From Bacillota bacterium (lineage in GTDB: Bacteria; Bacillota; Sulfobacillia; JACIYH01), in NCBI GenBank assembly GCA_040757085.1, contig JBFLXJ010000002.1, positions 62,001 through 126,000 on the forward strand: 64,000 nucleotides of DNA. The letters are read 5' to 3'. Positions 53,278 to 62,048 of this stretch are shown here, one piece after another. Position numbers and translations under genes: made by a program. Below the pieces are notes generated by a model, which searched no databases, was not told the origin of the DNA, and worked only from the letters and a program-made list of their open reading frames with translations. Numbering within the stretch: position 1 is the first letter of the stretch; each line of letters starts with the position of its first letter.

Positions 53278-53592
53278 CTACCGGGCCCACAGCCAGAGGA
53301 GCAAGTAGATGAAGAGGGCCACACCGCAGAACAGCAGGAAGGGTACAGCCAGGATCTGGTACATGGCGATGGTGAACGCCACGATATCCCGCCAGTCCGG
53401 GCGCAGGGGTGGCAGCTCCCCCTGGGCAGCCTCGCCCCCGTCGACCCCGGCAGCACCGGCCTCGCGATCTTCTCGGACTCCCCCCTCAGGTCGATCCCGA
53501 TCCCTTTCTCGAGATGGCAAGCGGCTGGCCGACCGCCCCTCGAGACCGGGCCAGTCCAGCGCCCGGCGCCCCAGGAACATCCGCACGAGCAT
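53278..53592 (-). CDS. Small single-pass membrane protein, 104 aa
   Basis: About 104 aa from ATG 53592 (GGAG 10 nt upstream). The first 65 residues are charged and rich in Arg/Glu/Gly; the last 35 form one long hydrophobic segment (AFTIAMYQILAVPFLLFCGV and on to the end) finishing W-A-R. Tail-anchored layout. The family is unknown. The start lies 5 bp beyond the threonine dehydratase stop on the same strand, so they are likely co-transcribed. Confidence 0.65.
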   Translation of the reverse strand: MLVRMFLGRRALDWPGLEGRSASRLPSRERDRDRPEGGVREDREAGAAGVDGGEAAQGELPPLRPDWRDIVAFTIAMYQILAVPFLLFCGVALFIYLLLWLWAR

Positions 53593-53597
53593 ATCTT

Positions 53598-54581
53598 TCA
53601 CACTCCGCAATGTCGTTCCCCTTCCTGTATCACGCGGCAGAGCAGGGCAGGGTCCACATTTCCCCCACTGAGAACGGCCACGGCCGTGCGTCCGGCCAGG
53701 TTTAGCTTTCCCGCCCATAGCGCTGCCGCCGCCACCGCGCCCGACGGCTCAACTACCAGGTGGCACTCCCGTGCCAGGTAAGCCACGGTAGCCAGGATTT
53801 CTTCGTCGGACACCAGAACTACTCCTTTCAGGTACCGACGGGCCAGGGCAAAGGGGATGCTACCCGGCCGCCGCGTCCTGAGCCCGTCGGCGACGGTATT
53901 CACCGTATCGAGAGTAACCGGCTCACCCGCTTGCAGCGATCGGCACATGCACGCCGACCCTTCCGGCTCCACGCCCCAAACCTCCACCCCGGAGGCGAGT
54001 TCTCCGGCCACCAGGGCGATCCCGCTCACGAGGCCGCCACCGCCCACAGGAGCCAGGATGACCCTGCAGGAAGGCAGGCGTTCCAGGATCTCCAGGGCCA
54101 CGGTGCCCTGACCGGCGACCACGTCGGGGTCGTCGTGGGAATGGACAAAGGCCAGACCCTCCTCCCGGGCCAGGCGCTCGGCCAATTCCGCGCGCGCCGT
54201 GGAGGAAGTACCGTGCAGCACAACCCGGGCTCCCAGCCGTCGGCATGCTTTCACCTTGACAGCGGGAGCATCCTCCGGCATGACCACTACGGCCGGCCAT
54301 CCCAGGTCGCGGGCTGCCCTCGACACCGCACGCCCGTGGTTCCCCGACGAGGCCGTCACCACCCCGCCCTGCCAACCCTGCTCTTTCAGCACCAGCAAGC
54401 GGTTAGTGGCTCCCCGCAGCTTGAAAGACCCTTCCGCCTGCAAGTTCTCGGCCTTCAGCCACACGTACCCGCCGGCCCGCTCCCCCAGTTCGGGGGCGGG
54501 GAGCAGTGGCGTCTCCCTGACCTTCCCCGCCAATCTCCGCCGCGCCCGGGTCACATCACCGCCGCTGGGGATGATCATCAT
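53598..54581 (-). CDS. PLP-dependent threonine/serine dehydratase-like enzyme
   Basis: About 327 aa from ATG 54581 (GGAGGAG upstream; ATG follows ATG). Fold-type II: LKAENLQAEGSFKLRGATNR with the PLP Lys, SSGNHGRAVSRAARDLG, the glycine loop VGGGGLVSGIALVAG, and late LSGGNVDP. It lacks the C-terminal ACT domains of biosynthetic IlvA, so is closer to catabolic threonine dehydratase or serine racemase. Products would be 2-oxobutyrate or pyruvate plus ammonia. Confidence 0.9.
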   Translation of the reverse strand: MMIIPSGGDVTRARRRLAGKVRETPLLPAPELGERAGGYVWLKAENLQAEGSFKLRGATNRLLVLKEQGWQGGVVTASSGNHGRAVSRAARDLGWPAVVVMPEDAPAVKVKACRRLGARVVLHGTSSTARAELAERLAREEGLAFVHSHDDPDVVAGQGTVALEILERLPSCRVILAPVGGGGLVSGIALVAGELASGVEVWGVEPEGSACMCRSLQAGEPVTLDTVNTVADGLRTRRPGSIPFALARRYLKGVVLVSDEEILATVAYLARECHLVVEPSGAVAAAALWAGKLNLAGRTAVAVLSGGNVDPALLCRVIQEGERHCGV

Positions 54582-54761
54582 CTCTCCTCCTTCCCCCGAC
54601 AGCCTGGGGAGGGGTATACTGGACAAAACGCGGAAATGAGGACATTATCGAGAGGAGGACCGTTAAAGCAATTCCCGGTGGGTGATCGTATTCCTCCCCT
54701 GGATCAGCCTACCGCGGGCCCCGTCAACGGCGGACCCGCTGCCACGGGATGGGAAGATGGT

Positions 54762-55283
54762 ATGGATACACTGTGCATCCCCCGACGGGTGTGGGGCGAG
54801 GTGATTCACCTTTGCCGCTTGCAGCTGCCCGGCGAAGCATGCGGTATCCTGGCCGGCACCGGAAACAGAGTGTCCCGGGCGATCCCCCTTCCCAACATAT
54901 CTCCCACCCCGACCCGCGCCTATCTGGCCGATCCTGAATCCCTTTACCGGGCTCTCCTCGACATCGAGGAGCGGGGCGAACAACTGCTGGCCATATATCA
55001 CTCGCACCCTGCCGGACCGGCAACCCTTTCCCCGGTGGATCTCGAGCAGGCCTTCTGGCCGGTGGTGCACGTGGTGATTTCGCCGGCCGACAACGAACCC
55101 CGGGCTGCCGCTTACCGGTTGCAGAGGAGAAACACCGGGACCGCCGTGTTCCCGGTCTGCCTGGAGTTCGGGCCTGACCCGGCAGAACAACGGAAGGAAG
55201 AAGGAATCCCCCGGGGATCACAAGAACTCCGGATAGGCACAGGCGGCGGGGACGGGCACCTTCAGCCGCCAGGCCCCGCCTGA
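54762..55283 (+). CDS. M67 (JAMM/Mov34) family metallopeptidase
   Basis: About 173 aa from ATG 54762; GTG 54678 is an alternative, ribosome sites are weak. The JAMM zinc motif is IYHSHPAGPATLSPVDLEQA (H-S-H-P-x7-S-x2-D), with the catalytic Glu of the family probably in LPGEACGILAG at residue 23. Bacterial JAMM proteins of this kind cleave C-terminal tails of ThiS/MoaD-like sulfur carriers, for example Mec in cysteine synthesis. No carrier gene is adjacent. The last 30 residues are Gly/Pro-rich. Confidence 0.85.
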   Translation: MDTLCIPRRVWGEVIHLCRLQLPGEACGILAGTGNRVSRAIPLPNISPTPTRAYLADPESLYRALLDIEERGEQLLAIYHSHPAGPATLSPVDLEQAFWPVVHVVISPADNEPRAAAYRLQRRNTGTAVFPVCLEFGPDPAEQRKEEGIPRGSQELRIGTGGGDGHLQPPGPA

Positions 55284-55300
55284 GCCGCCGGGGGCGGGAG

Positions 55301-56449
55301 ATGCCCATGAAGGTGCTGCATCTCATCAGCGGCGGAGACGTGGGCGGCGCCAAGACCCACGTCCTTTCCCTGCTGAAGGGCCTGCAGGAACGGATAACCA
55401 TCAGGCTGGTCTGCTTCACACCCGGGATTTTCTACGAAGAGGCCCGGGGGGCGGGCATAGACGTCCTGTTGCTGGCCCAGAACAGGCGTTACGACCTCTC
55501 CGTACTCAGAGACATTTACGACATGGCACAGCGGGAAGGGTTCCAGCTCCTGCACACCCACGGAGCCCGGGCCAACTTCCTGGTCATCCTGCTCAAGCCC
55601 TGGTTGAAGCGGCCCCTGGTCACCACCGTGCACAGCGACTACACTCTGGACTTTGCCGGGAACCTTTACAAGAGCCTCGTGTACGGAAATCTCAACCGGC
55701 TGGCGTTGCGTTTCTTCGACTACTATGTGGCCGTCTCCCGGAGTTTCCGCGACATGCTGGTGGCCCGGGGCTTTCCGGCCGACCGGGTGTTCACCGTGTA
55801 CAACGGCATCGACTTCCGGGAACTGCCCCCCCTCCCTCCCCGCGAGGAAGTGCTGCGCCGGCTGGGCCTGGACATACCCCCCTCCGACGCCGTGGTGGGG
55901 ATAGTGGGGCGCCTGGCCCCTGTCAAGGGGCACAGCATATTCCTGCGGGCGGCCAGCATGGTCCTGCGCGAATACCCGGCTGTCCATTTCCTGATCGTGG
56001 GAGATGGAGAGGAACGGTCGAATCTGGAGGCTCAGGCCAGGGAACTGGCCATTGCGGACAGAGTTCATTTTCTGGGCTACCACCCTCACCCCGACGCCAT
56101 CATGAGCGTTTTCGATGTAAACACCCTGGCATCTTTCAGCGAGAGTTTCCCGTACGCCTTGCTGGAAGGAGCCCGGCTGGCTCGCGCCACAGTGAGTTCG
56201 GACGTGGGCAGCGTGGCAGAACTGGTGATCCATGGGGAGACGGGGCTCCTGTACCCGCCTGGGGACGCCGGTACTCTGGCCCGCTGCCTGCTGGAGTTGC
56301 TCGCCCACCCCGAACGCAGGCGGGAACTGGGACACAGGCTGTACGAGCACGCCCGGGCGAATTACTCTCTGGAGAAGATGCGCGACCAGCAGATCGCCAT
56401 TTACGAGAGAATCCTGGAGAGGAGGACAGCAGTTGGCGGAAAAGGATAG
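55301..56449 (+). CDS. Glycosyltransferase family 4
   Basis: A 382-aa GT-B enzyme. N-terminal VLHLISGGDVGGAKTHVLSL, mid VTTVHSDYTLDFAG and VFTVYNGIDF, then the nucleotide-sugar domain GRLAPVKGHSIFLRAA and the E-x7-E signature ESFPYALLEGARL with VAELVIHGETGLLYPPGD. A retaining transferase for cell-surface glycan or lipid-linked sugar. First of a four-gene plus-strand unit with DUF4330, an O-antigen ligase-like protein and CsaB. Confidence 0.92.
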   Translation: MPMKVLHLISGGDVGGAKTHVLSLLKGLQERITIRLVCFTPGIFYEEARGAGIDVLLLAQNRRYDLSVLRDIYDMAQREGFQLLHTHGARANFLVILLKPWLKRPLVTTVHSDYTLDFAGNLYKSLVYGNLNRLALRFFDYYVAVSRSFRDMLVARGFPADRVFTVYNGIDFRELPPLPPREEVLRRLGLDIPPSDAVVGIVGRLAPVKGHSIFLRAASMVLREYPAVHFLIVGDGEERSNLEAQARELAIADRVHFLGYHPHPDAIMSVFDVNTLASFSESFPYALLEGARLARATVSSDVGSVAELVIHGETGLLYPPGDAGTLARCLLELLAHPERRRELGHRLYEHARANYSLEKMRDQQIAIYERILERRTAVGGKG

Positions 56450-56924
56450 GAGGGTTCCCCTGTGGAGGCGCCTGACCGGCCTGGACGTGGCGGGGATCCT
56501 GGTGGTACTGGCGGTGGCTGCCTTTGCCGCGTACAAGCTCCTGGTGGTGAACCCCCAGTACACGGCGGTGACCCGAACCTATTACGTCACGGTGCTGGTG
56601 GAAGAAATCCGGCAGCCCACCGTGGATGAGTTGAAAGAAGGGCTTACGGTCAAAGAAGGGGACAGCAACCAGGTGCTGGGACGCATCGTGGCGCGGGAAG
56701 TGCGTCCGGCCCGCCGGTACGTGGAGACGGCGGACGGCCGGGTGGTGCTGGCTGAGGTCCCCGGAAAGTTCGACGTCCTCCTGACCCTGGAGGGAGAAGC
56801 TCAGGTCACCCCCGGAGCCATCAGGATGGGGGGACAGGAGATCCGGATCGGGTTCAACCCCGCCCTTAAAGGGCAGCGGTTCCTGGTGCGAGGGATCATC
56901 GTGGGCATGGAGGAGAAGAAGTAG
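56433..56924 (+). CDS. DUF4330 domain membrane-anchored protein
   Basis: About 163 aa from TTG 56433, with GGAGG 7 nt upstream, overlapping the glycosyltransferase end by 17 bp. One N-terminal helix (GLDVAGILVVLAVAAFAAYKL), then an extracytoplasmic domain with YYVTVLVEEIRQPTVDELKEG and EVPGKFDVLLTLEGEA, matching the DUF4330 pattern found in polysaccharide loci of Bacillota and cyanobacteria. Its position suggests a part in glycan assembly or export. Confidence 0.8.
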   Translation: MAEKDRRVPLWRRLTGLDVAGILVVLAVAAFAAYKLLVVNPQYTAVTRTYYVTVLVEEIRQPTVDELKEGLTVKEGDSNQVLGRIVAREVRPARRYVETADGRVVLAEVPGKFDVLLTLEGEAQVTPGAIRMGGQEIRIGFNPALKGQRFLVRGIIVGMEEKK

Positions 56925-58307
56925 TTGGCCACCCTGGCAGACGCGCTAGCAGCACATCTGGGACCGATGCTGGGCCGACTCCAGCCGGCAGCCAGGGTGG
57001 CCCTGGAGAAGAGCGCTTGCTGGGCCTGGGTAACCCGGCCGCAGGCCCTGGAGGGAAGCCTTCACCTCCTGATCCTCGCTCTGCCCATCCTCCCGCCGGA
57101 GCTGTTGCTGGCGGCCGCCGCGCTGCCCATCGCGTTCTACGCCGCCCAGGTCATATCCGGAACTGCCCCCCGGTCACGTACTCCGGTTGATCTCCCCCTG
57201 GCGGTTTACTACGCCCTCGCCGTCCTTGCCACCGCTACCTCGGTGGATCCCCGGGGGAGCCTGCGCGATCTGGCCATCAACACCTGCGCCTTCGGGCTGT
57301 TTCTGGCGATCACCCGGGCAGCAGACCGCAAGATGGTGCTGCGCCTGCTGAACACCCTTCTGCTTGCGGGTACGCTGGTGGCAGCATACGGTGTGTACCA
57401 GTACCTCGTAGGCGTTCCGGTGGACAAGGCCTGGTACGACGTGAAACTCCATCCGGAACTGCGCGTACGGGTGTACTCCACCTTTGGCAATCCGAACGTG
57501 CTCGCCGAATACCTGGGCCTGGTCATCCCCTTTGGCCTGGCCGGCTTCGTTTCTCAGCGCCGCCCGCAAGGGCGCTTGCTGCTCGCCAGCTCCCTGGCGG
57601 TGATGACCGCCTGTCTCCTCTTCACGTACTCCCGGGGCGGCTGGCTGGGGCTGGCGGTGGCGGTGCTGGTGTTCGTGCTCTTCCGCGAGCGCCGGGTCAT
57701 GTGGATCCTCCCCGCTGTGGCCCTGCTGAGCTACCTCGCAGCCCCCGAGGTTGTCCTGAATCGGGTGGCCAGTATGGTCAGCCTCAAGGATGCCTCCAAC
57801 GCCCACCGGGTGGGCGTATGGCTGGCCAGCCTGGCCATGCTGCGGGATTTCTGGCTCACGGGCGTGGGGCTCGGCCACCGGGCCTTCATGCAGGTGTACG
57901 CCGAATACAAGCTCAAAGGCCGGTTTGCCTGGCACAGCCACAGCCTGTTTCTGGAACAGGCCATAGAACTGGGCATCGTTGGCCTGGCCGTATTCCTCTG
58001 GGTCATCTTCACCGTGTACCGGACCGGTCTGCATTATCTCCGTCCGGGCCGTCGCGACCCAACGAGCCACGCGCCGGTCGCCGCGCCCCCGGGCCGGGCC
58101 GTCAGGGCTGCAGCGGACCCGGCGCCGGCGATAGTTATGGCGGGGCTGGCAGCCGTATCCGGCACTCTCTTCCACGGACTGGTCGAGAACATCCTGTACA
58201 TGGCTACCATCACCATCTCTTTCTGGATGGTGGTAGCTCTCACGATCGCAACCGGGAAGATATGGGAAACCGCAGCGGGGGGTGTGAGCCGTTCCGGGGG
58301 ATCCTGA
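56925..58307 (+). CDS. O-antigen ligase/polymerase-like membrane protein
   Basis: A 460-aa protein from TTG 56925, abutting the DUF4330 stop. About 11-12 helices with a large extracytoplasmic loop; Wzy_C features are STFGNPNVLAEYLGL, FTYSRGGWLGLAVAVLVFVL and HSHSLFLEQAIELGIVGL with the conserved His. Such proteins polymerise or ligate lipid-linked glycans. The last 40 residues before the end include a Pro/Ala/Arg-rich loop. Confidence 0.86.
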   Translation: MATLADALAAHLGPMLGRLQPAARVALEKSACWAWVTRPQALEGSLHLLILALPILPPELLLAAAALPIAFYAAQVISGTAPRSRTPVDLPLAVYYALAVLATATSVDPRGSLRDLAINTCAFGLFLAITRAADRKMVLRLLNTLLLAGTLVAAYGVYQYLVGVPVDKAWYDVKLHPELRVRVYSTFGNPNVLAEYLGLVIPFGLAGFVSQRRPQGRLLLASSLAVMTACLLFTYSRGGWLGLAVAVLVFVLFRERRVMWILPAVALLSYLAAPEVVLNRVASMVSLKDASNAHRVGVWLASLAMLRDFWLTGVGLGHRAFMQVYAEYKLKGRFAWHSHSLFLEQAIELGIVGLAVFLWVIFTVYRTGLHYLRPGRRDPTSHAPVAAPPGRAVRAAADPAPAIVMAGLAAVSGTLFHGLVENILYMATITISFWMVVALTIATGKIWETAAGGVSRSGGS

Positions 58308-58332
58308 ACGAGGTGGCCACCAGCGCCGCGTA

Positions 58333-59436
58333 GTGGTGGCAGGGTATTACGGGTACGACAACGCCGGAGACGAAGCCATCGCCGAGGCGGTGGTGTACGC
58401 CCTCCGCTCCCTTGTCCCGGATGTCCACATCACCGTGCTCTCCGCGCAACCGGCCCGCACCCTCGCCCGTCTCTCCGTGGAAGCGGTCCACAGATTCTCC
58501 CCCCGGGCGGTGCTGGGGGCACTGGCTCGCTGTCACCTCCTCATATTCGGTGGGGGTAGCTTGCTGCAGGACGTGACCAGCTTCCGTTCCCTGCTCTACT
58601 ACCAGTCCATATTCGCCCTGGCTCTGATGCTGGGGAAACCGGTGGCGGTGTACGCCAACGGGCTGGGGCCCATACGTTCCCGCCTGGGACGTTTCCTCAC
58701 GGCCGGGCTGCTTTCCCGCGCCCGGCTGGTCAGCCTGCGGGATCGCCACTCGTGGGAAGAGGCCCTCCGTCTGGGAGCCCGGGATCCCCTGCTAACCGCC
58801 GACCCCGCCTTCCTGCTCTCCCCCGCGCCGGCAGAAGAAGTGGCGGAAATCAGGAAACACGAGGGCTGGGACGGGCTCCCCCACCCCCTGGTGGGAGTCG
58901 CACCCCGTCCCTGGCCCGCCTCACCCCGTTTCGTCACCGAGATCGCACGCGCCCTCGACTCCCTGGCCCGCGACGGAGCCACCGTAGTGTTCATCCCCAT
59001 GCAATACCCTCAGGACATGGGGATGATCGAGCAGGTACGGGCCGCGATGCAGGAACCTTCTTGCGTGCTGACGGGACGATACGGCCCGCGGCAACTGTTG
59101 GCCCTCACCGGCGAACTCGATCTGGTCATCGGCATGCGCCTGCACGCCCTCATATTCGCTATCGCCGCCGGGGTACCCGTGGTAGGCATCAGCTACGATC
59201 CCAAGGTGGACAGCTTCCTGGCCGAGGTGGGATGCCCCCGGGCCGGCACACCGTCCGACCTGAACGGGGACAAGCTCCTGGAGGTTTCCAGGCGCGTACT
59301 CGCCGACGGGAACCTGCGTGAAAGCGTGCGGCAGAAGGCCGCCGTCCTCCACGACCTGGCCTGGGAAAACGCCCGCGCTACTGTGGCGCTCCTGGTCAGA
59401 GAGCGGGACCCCCGGCGGTCATCACCACGCGCTTGA
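58333..59436 (+). CDS. csaB: Polysaccharide pyruvyl transferase CsaB
   Basis: A 367-aa protein. MVAGYYGYDNAGDEAIAEAV, FGGGSLLQDVTSFRSLLYY, RDRHSWEEALRLG, and late LVIGMRLHALIFAIAAGVP with VVGISYDPKVDSFL match CsaB closely. CsaB adds pyruvate ketals to the secondary cell-wall polymer on which SLH-domain S-layer proteins anchor. GTG start; the ribosome site is far (about 16 nt). This fits a Gram-positive-type wall with an S-layer. Confidence 0.9.
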   Translation: MVAGYYGYDNAGDEAIAEAVVYALRSLVPDVHITVLSAQPARTLARLSVEAVHRFSPRAVLGALARCHLLIFGGGSLLQDVTSFRSLLYYQSIFALALMLGKPVAVYANGLGPIRSRLGRFLTAGLLSRARLVSLRDRHSWEEALRLGARDPLLTADPAFLLSPAPAEEVAEIRKHEGWDGLPHPLVGVAPRPWPASPRFVTEIARALDSLARDGATVVFIPMQYPQDMGMIEQVRAAMQEPSCVLTGRYGPRQLLALTGELDLVIGMRLHALIFAIAAGVPVVGISYDPKVDSFLAEVGCPRAGTPSDLNGDKLLEVSRRVLADGNLRESVRQKAAVLHDLAWENARATVALLVRERDPRRSSPRA

Positions 59437-60121
59437 ACCTTTCTCTCACAACACCCATCGGTAGACTTTCGGGCTTCCGCTGGTAGAGGAACTGCAGCTG
59501 ATCAAATGAAATCCCCAGGGCGCTCTCCGCCTGGCCCAGCAGGTAGAACTGGCTGCGGTGGCACATCAGGGCCTTCACCTTGATGCCCACGTAATCACTG
59601 ATATCCTCGGTGTAGTCCGGGTCAGGAGAGTGAAAGAGCAAGGCCTCGGCTATCTGGTGCGCCTCCAGCCCCTGCTGCAGGTGTTCCCGGTGGAAGAGGG
59701 GCATTCCCGCCGCCATGGCAGCGTACATGGCCATTTCCCCGGTGATGCGGTGGTCGGGATGAAGCAGGTAGCTCTTCCACGACGGATCGTGGGTCACCAG
59801 CAGGTCGGGCCGGTACCGCCGGTAGATAGCCACCAGCTTCTCGCGCAGGGCCAGGTCGGGCACCAGGTCACCGTCAGGGTATCCCAGGAACAGGCACTCC
59901 TTAACCCCCAGCACCTCTGCTGCCCGCTTCTGCTCCTCCCGTCTGATCTCCGCCAGGGCGGCTGGGTCCTGTTGTGGATCCATAGTCCCTTTGCTGCCGT
60001 CCGTCACGATCACGTAGATGACCCGGTCCCCCTGCCGGCACCAGCGGGCCACACTGCCGCCGCAGTAAAAGTCGCCATCATCCTGGTGGGCCTGCACCAC
60101 CACTATGGTACGCCCCGACAC
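59396..60121 (-). CDS. PIG-L/LmbE family deacetylase
   Basis: About 241 aa from GTG 60121, with GGAGGGAG upstream; the longer ORF to 60310 has no homology. The zinc motif AHQDDGDFYCGGSVARW (H-x-D-D), DGSKGTMDPQ, and the third ligand in LHPDHRITGEM are present. It de-N-acetylates a sugar (GlcNAc-type) or related metabolite; BshB in bacillithiol synthesis and teichoic or lipid modification are precedents. It converges on csaB with a 41-bp overlap. Confidence 0.9.
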   Translation of the reverse strand: MSGRTIVVVQAHQDDGDFYCGGSVARWCRQGDRVIYVIVTDGSKGTMDPQQDPAALAEIRREEQKRAAEVLGVKECLFLGYPDGDLVPDLALREKLVAIYRRYRPDLLVTHDPSWKSYLLHPDHRITGEMAMYAAMAAGMPLFHREHLQQGLEAHQIAEALLFHSPDPDYTEDISDYVGIKVKALMCHRSQFYLLGQAESALGISFDQLQFLYQRKPESLPMGVVRERFKRVVMTAGGPAL

Positions 60122-60364
60122 CCTCCTCACTCCCTCCAAGCTTCCGGTCTCGCAGCCCAGGCGGCTCTGCCCCCGGGGTTCCCGTACACACCCGCTTCGC
60201 GAGGGCGAGCAGAATTCCTCCTCCTCCCAGGTCGCGTGGGCCCGGCCTTTCCCGCCCGAGAGGGAAGAGGCCCCCCGGTCACGAAGTTCCACGTAGCCCG
60301 GTACCAGCACATCGTGCAGGCACAGGCTTCCGACGAGATGGCCTCGAGCGAGGAGTGCACAGTC

Positions 60365-60874
60365 ATGGCAGTTTCACAACCCCAACCGGCTTCCATCCCC
60401 ATGCGGCAGGTGGTGGCCACCATGCTCAGCCAGCGCGGGGTGAGCATCCCCGCCCTGGCGCAGGTGGTACTGGATCTGCAGAGGCCCTACGCCCCCGACC
60501 TCACCCTGGCCGAGTGCGAGGAGTCGCTGTGGCACGTGCTCGATAAACGCGAAGTCCAAAACGCCGTACTCACCGGTCTGGCGCTGGACATGCTGGCAGA
60601 AAAGGACATGCTCCCCGAGCCGCTGGGGAGCATGGTCCGCCGGGATGATCCCCTCTACGGGATCGACGAGATCCTGCCGCTCTCCATCGTCAACGTTTAT
60701 GGTACCATAGGCCTGACCAACTTCGGTTACCTGGACAAGGTCAAACCCGGCCCTATCGGAGGCGCAAACCGCCGCGTGGGCCAGGTCAATACCTTCCTTG
60801 ACGACCTCATCTCCGCTCTGGCTGCGGCGGCAGCGGCCCGCATCGCCCACCGTCGGGGACCCGCCTCACCCTGA
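60365..60874 (+). CDS. YutG/PgpA-domain protein
   Basis: About 169 aa from ATG 60365, with GAGGAG upstream. Two parts: LSQRGVSIPALAQVVLDLQR with DLTLAECEESLWHVLDKREVQNAVLTG, then the PgpA-like core YGIDEILPLSIVNVYGTIGLTNFGYLDK and a final NTFLDDLISALAAAAAARI. This matches B. subtilis YutG and relatives annotated as phosphatidylglycerophosphatase A-like, though they lack the membrane helices of E. coli PgpA. Function is probably lipid or phosphate-ester related. Confidence 0.88.
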   Translation: MAVSQPQPASIPMRQVVATMLSQRGVSIPALAQVVLDLQRPYAPDLTLAECEESLWHVLDKREVQNAVLTGLALDMLAEKDMLPEPLGSMVRRDDPLYGIDEILPLSIVNVYGTIGLTNFGYLDKVKPGPIGGANRRVGQVNTFLDDLISALAAAAAARIAHRRGPASP

Positions 60875-60958
60875 CGGCACCGCCACTCCGTCCCGGCCTG
60901 GCCGACCCCCCCCTTACCGTGCCTGCCCGCCGCGTCCGGCACGGAGGTAGCAGCCGTA

Positions 60959-61402
60959 TCAGGTCGTGGTACCCACCCGGCGCCTGGCCGTCAGTTCCAC
61001 CAGGTAGCCGGTGAGGCCACCGTAAATCATGTACGCAACCAGGGATATGGCCAGCACACCGGGACCCAGCCGCCAGAAGGCACTCATGACCCCGAATGCG
61101 GACAACACCAGTCCCGCGATCAGCCACCATACTGCCCCGTAGAGGATCCCCACCGAGGTAGCCGCCCGGGCCGGAAAGATTAACCCGAACACCAGCCCCA
61201 GGACGGCCCCGATGACCAGGGCCAAGCCGACCCCCACCCAGAATCTGGCCATGGTGGCAGCGTGCGGGATGATCCAGCCTCCCAGAGCGGCGGGATAGTT
61301 CAGGGCTATGGCTCCCAGGTAGAATGCCGCCGAGAACACGATGAGCATTACGAGGGTTCCCGCCAGTCCACCGAGGACCCCTGCCCACACTCTGGTTCCC
61401 AC
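60959..61402 (-). CDS. Small polytopic membrane protein, 147 aa
   Basis: GTG start at 61402 with GGGGGTG upstream. Four hydrophobic helices: VLGGLAGTLVMLIVFSAAFY, FWVGVGLALVIGAVLGLVFG, ILYGAVWWLIAGLVLSAFGV and VLAISLVAYMIYGGLTGYLV. Short loops and a basic tail. The repeated G-x3-G spacing suggests close helix packing. No family recognised. Confidence 0.72.
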   Translation of the reverse strand: MGTRVWAGVLGGLAGTLVMLIVFSAAFYLGAIALNYPAALGGWIIPHAATMARFWVGVGLALVIGAVLGLVFGLIFPARAATSVGILYGAVWWLIAGLVLSAFGVMSAFWRLGPGVLAISLVAYMIYGGLTGYLVELTARRRVGTTT

Positions 61403-61571
61403 TCCATCACCCCCGTGGGGAACATCTCACCTGTGCTGAGGATGCTCCCAGCGAGGGCAATTTATTCCTGCCAGGTCATCGAGGTGGGACGTGCGGGGCC
61501 AACAGCGCTCGAGGCGGGCCGGGTGCTGCTGGCCCCGGGCCCGCCTCGGTTGCGCAGGTCAGGGTTTTGTC

Positions 61572-62048
61572 TTAGCCGGCACGGCGTGCGGGACGGAAGT
61601 AGCGGATGTCCTGCCAGTTCCCCTGCTTTTCATCCGCGAACACCGGCTCTACAAGCAGGCCGATGCATACCTCCTCGCGGGGGATCTCACCCAGCAGGTG
61701 GATGATGCCCCCGCAGGTACCGGGGAAGGAAATGAACACCACCACCTGCGGTTCGGGCAGGGGGGCATCCTCCAGGTCCCGGTGTAAAACGGTGAAGCTC
61801 TGTACCACCCCCGGCGGTTTCACCTCTGTCCAATCCCCGGTGCGGGTGAAACACTCGGGGCAGTAAATTTGAGGAGGCAGGTAGCGGCGCCCGCACTCGG
61901 GGCAGGTGGCAGCCAGCAACTTCTCTTCCATGAGGCCCCGGAAGAACTTCTCTCCCGCGAGTCCGTACGTGTACTGGTGCCACACCCCCTGGTCGCCGAA
62001 CAGGGGTGGCGCATCCTGCCAGCGGGACGGCTTTTCCAGGCTACCCAT
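61572..62048 (-). CDS. DUF35 Zn-ribbon/OB-fold protein
   Basis: About 158 aa from ATG 62048 (GGAGGTGGGGAGA upstream), overlapping the next DUF35 gene's stop. The N-terminal helix (GLAGEKFFRGLMEEKLLAATC) leads into a rubredoxin-like zinc ribbon CPECGRRYLPPQIYCPEC. The OB fold follows: WTEVKPPGVVQSFTVLHRD, then P-E-P-Q-V-V-V-F-I-S-F. DUF35 proteins act as acyl-CoA binding partners of thiolase-fold enzymes. Forms an operon with the second DUF35 and a thiolase-fold protein. Confidence 0.9.
   Translation of the reverse strand: MGSLEKPSRWQDAPPLFGDQGVWHQYTYGLAGEKFFRGLMEEKLLAATCPECGRRYLPPQIYCPECFTRTGDWTEVKPPGVVQSFTVLHRDLEDAPLPEPQVVVFISFPGTCGGIIHLLGEIPREEVCIGLLVEPVFADEKQGNWQDIRYFRPARRAG

Noticed and set aside
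59558-60364. 269-codon upstream extension of the PgpA-like protein
   Set aside because: It is antisense to the PIG-L gene and its composition is a shadow pattern; ATG 60365 has GAGGAG upstream.
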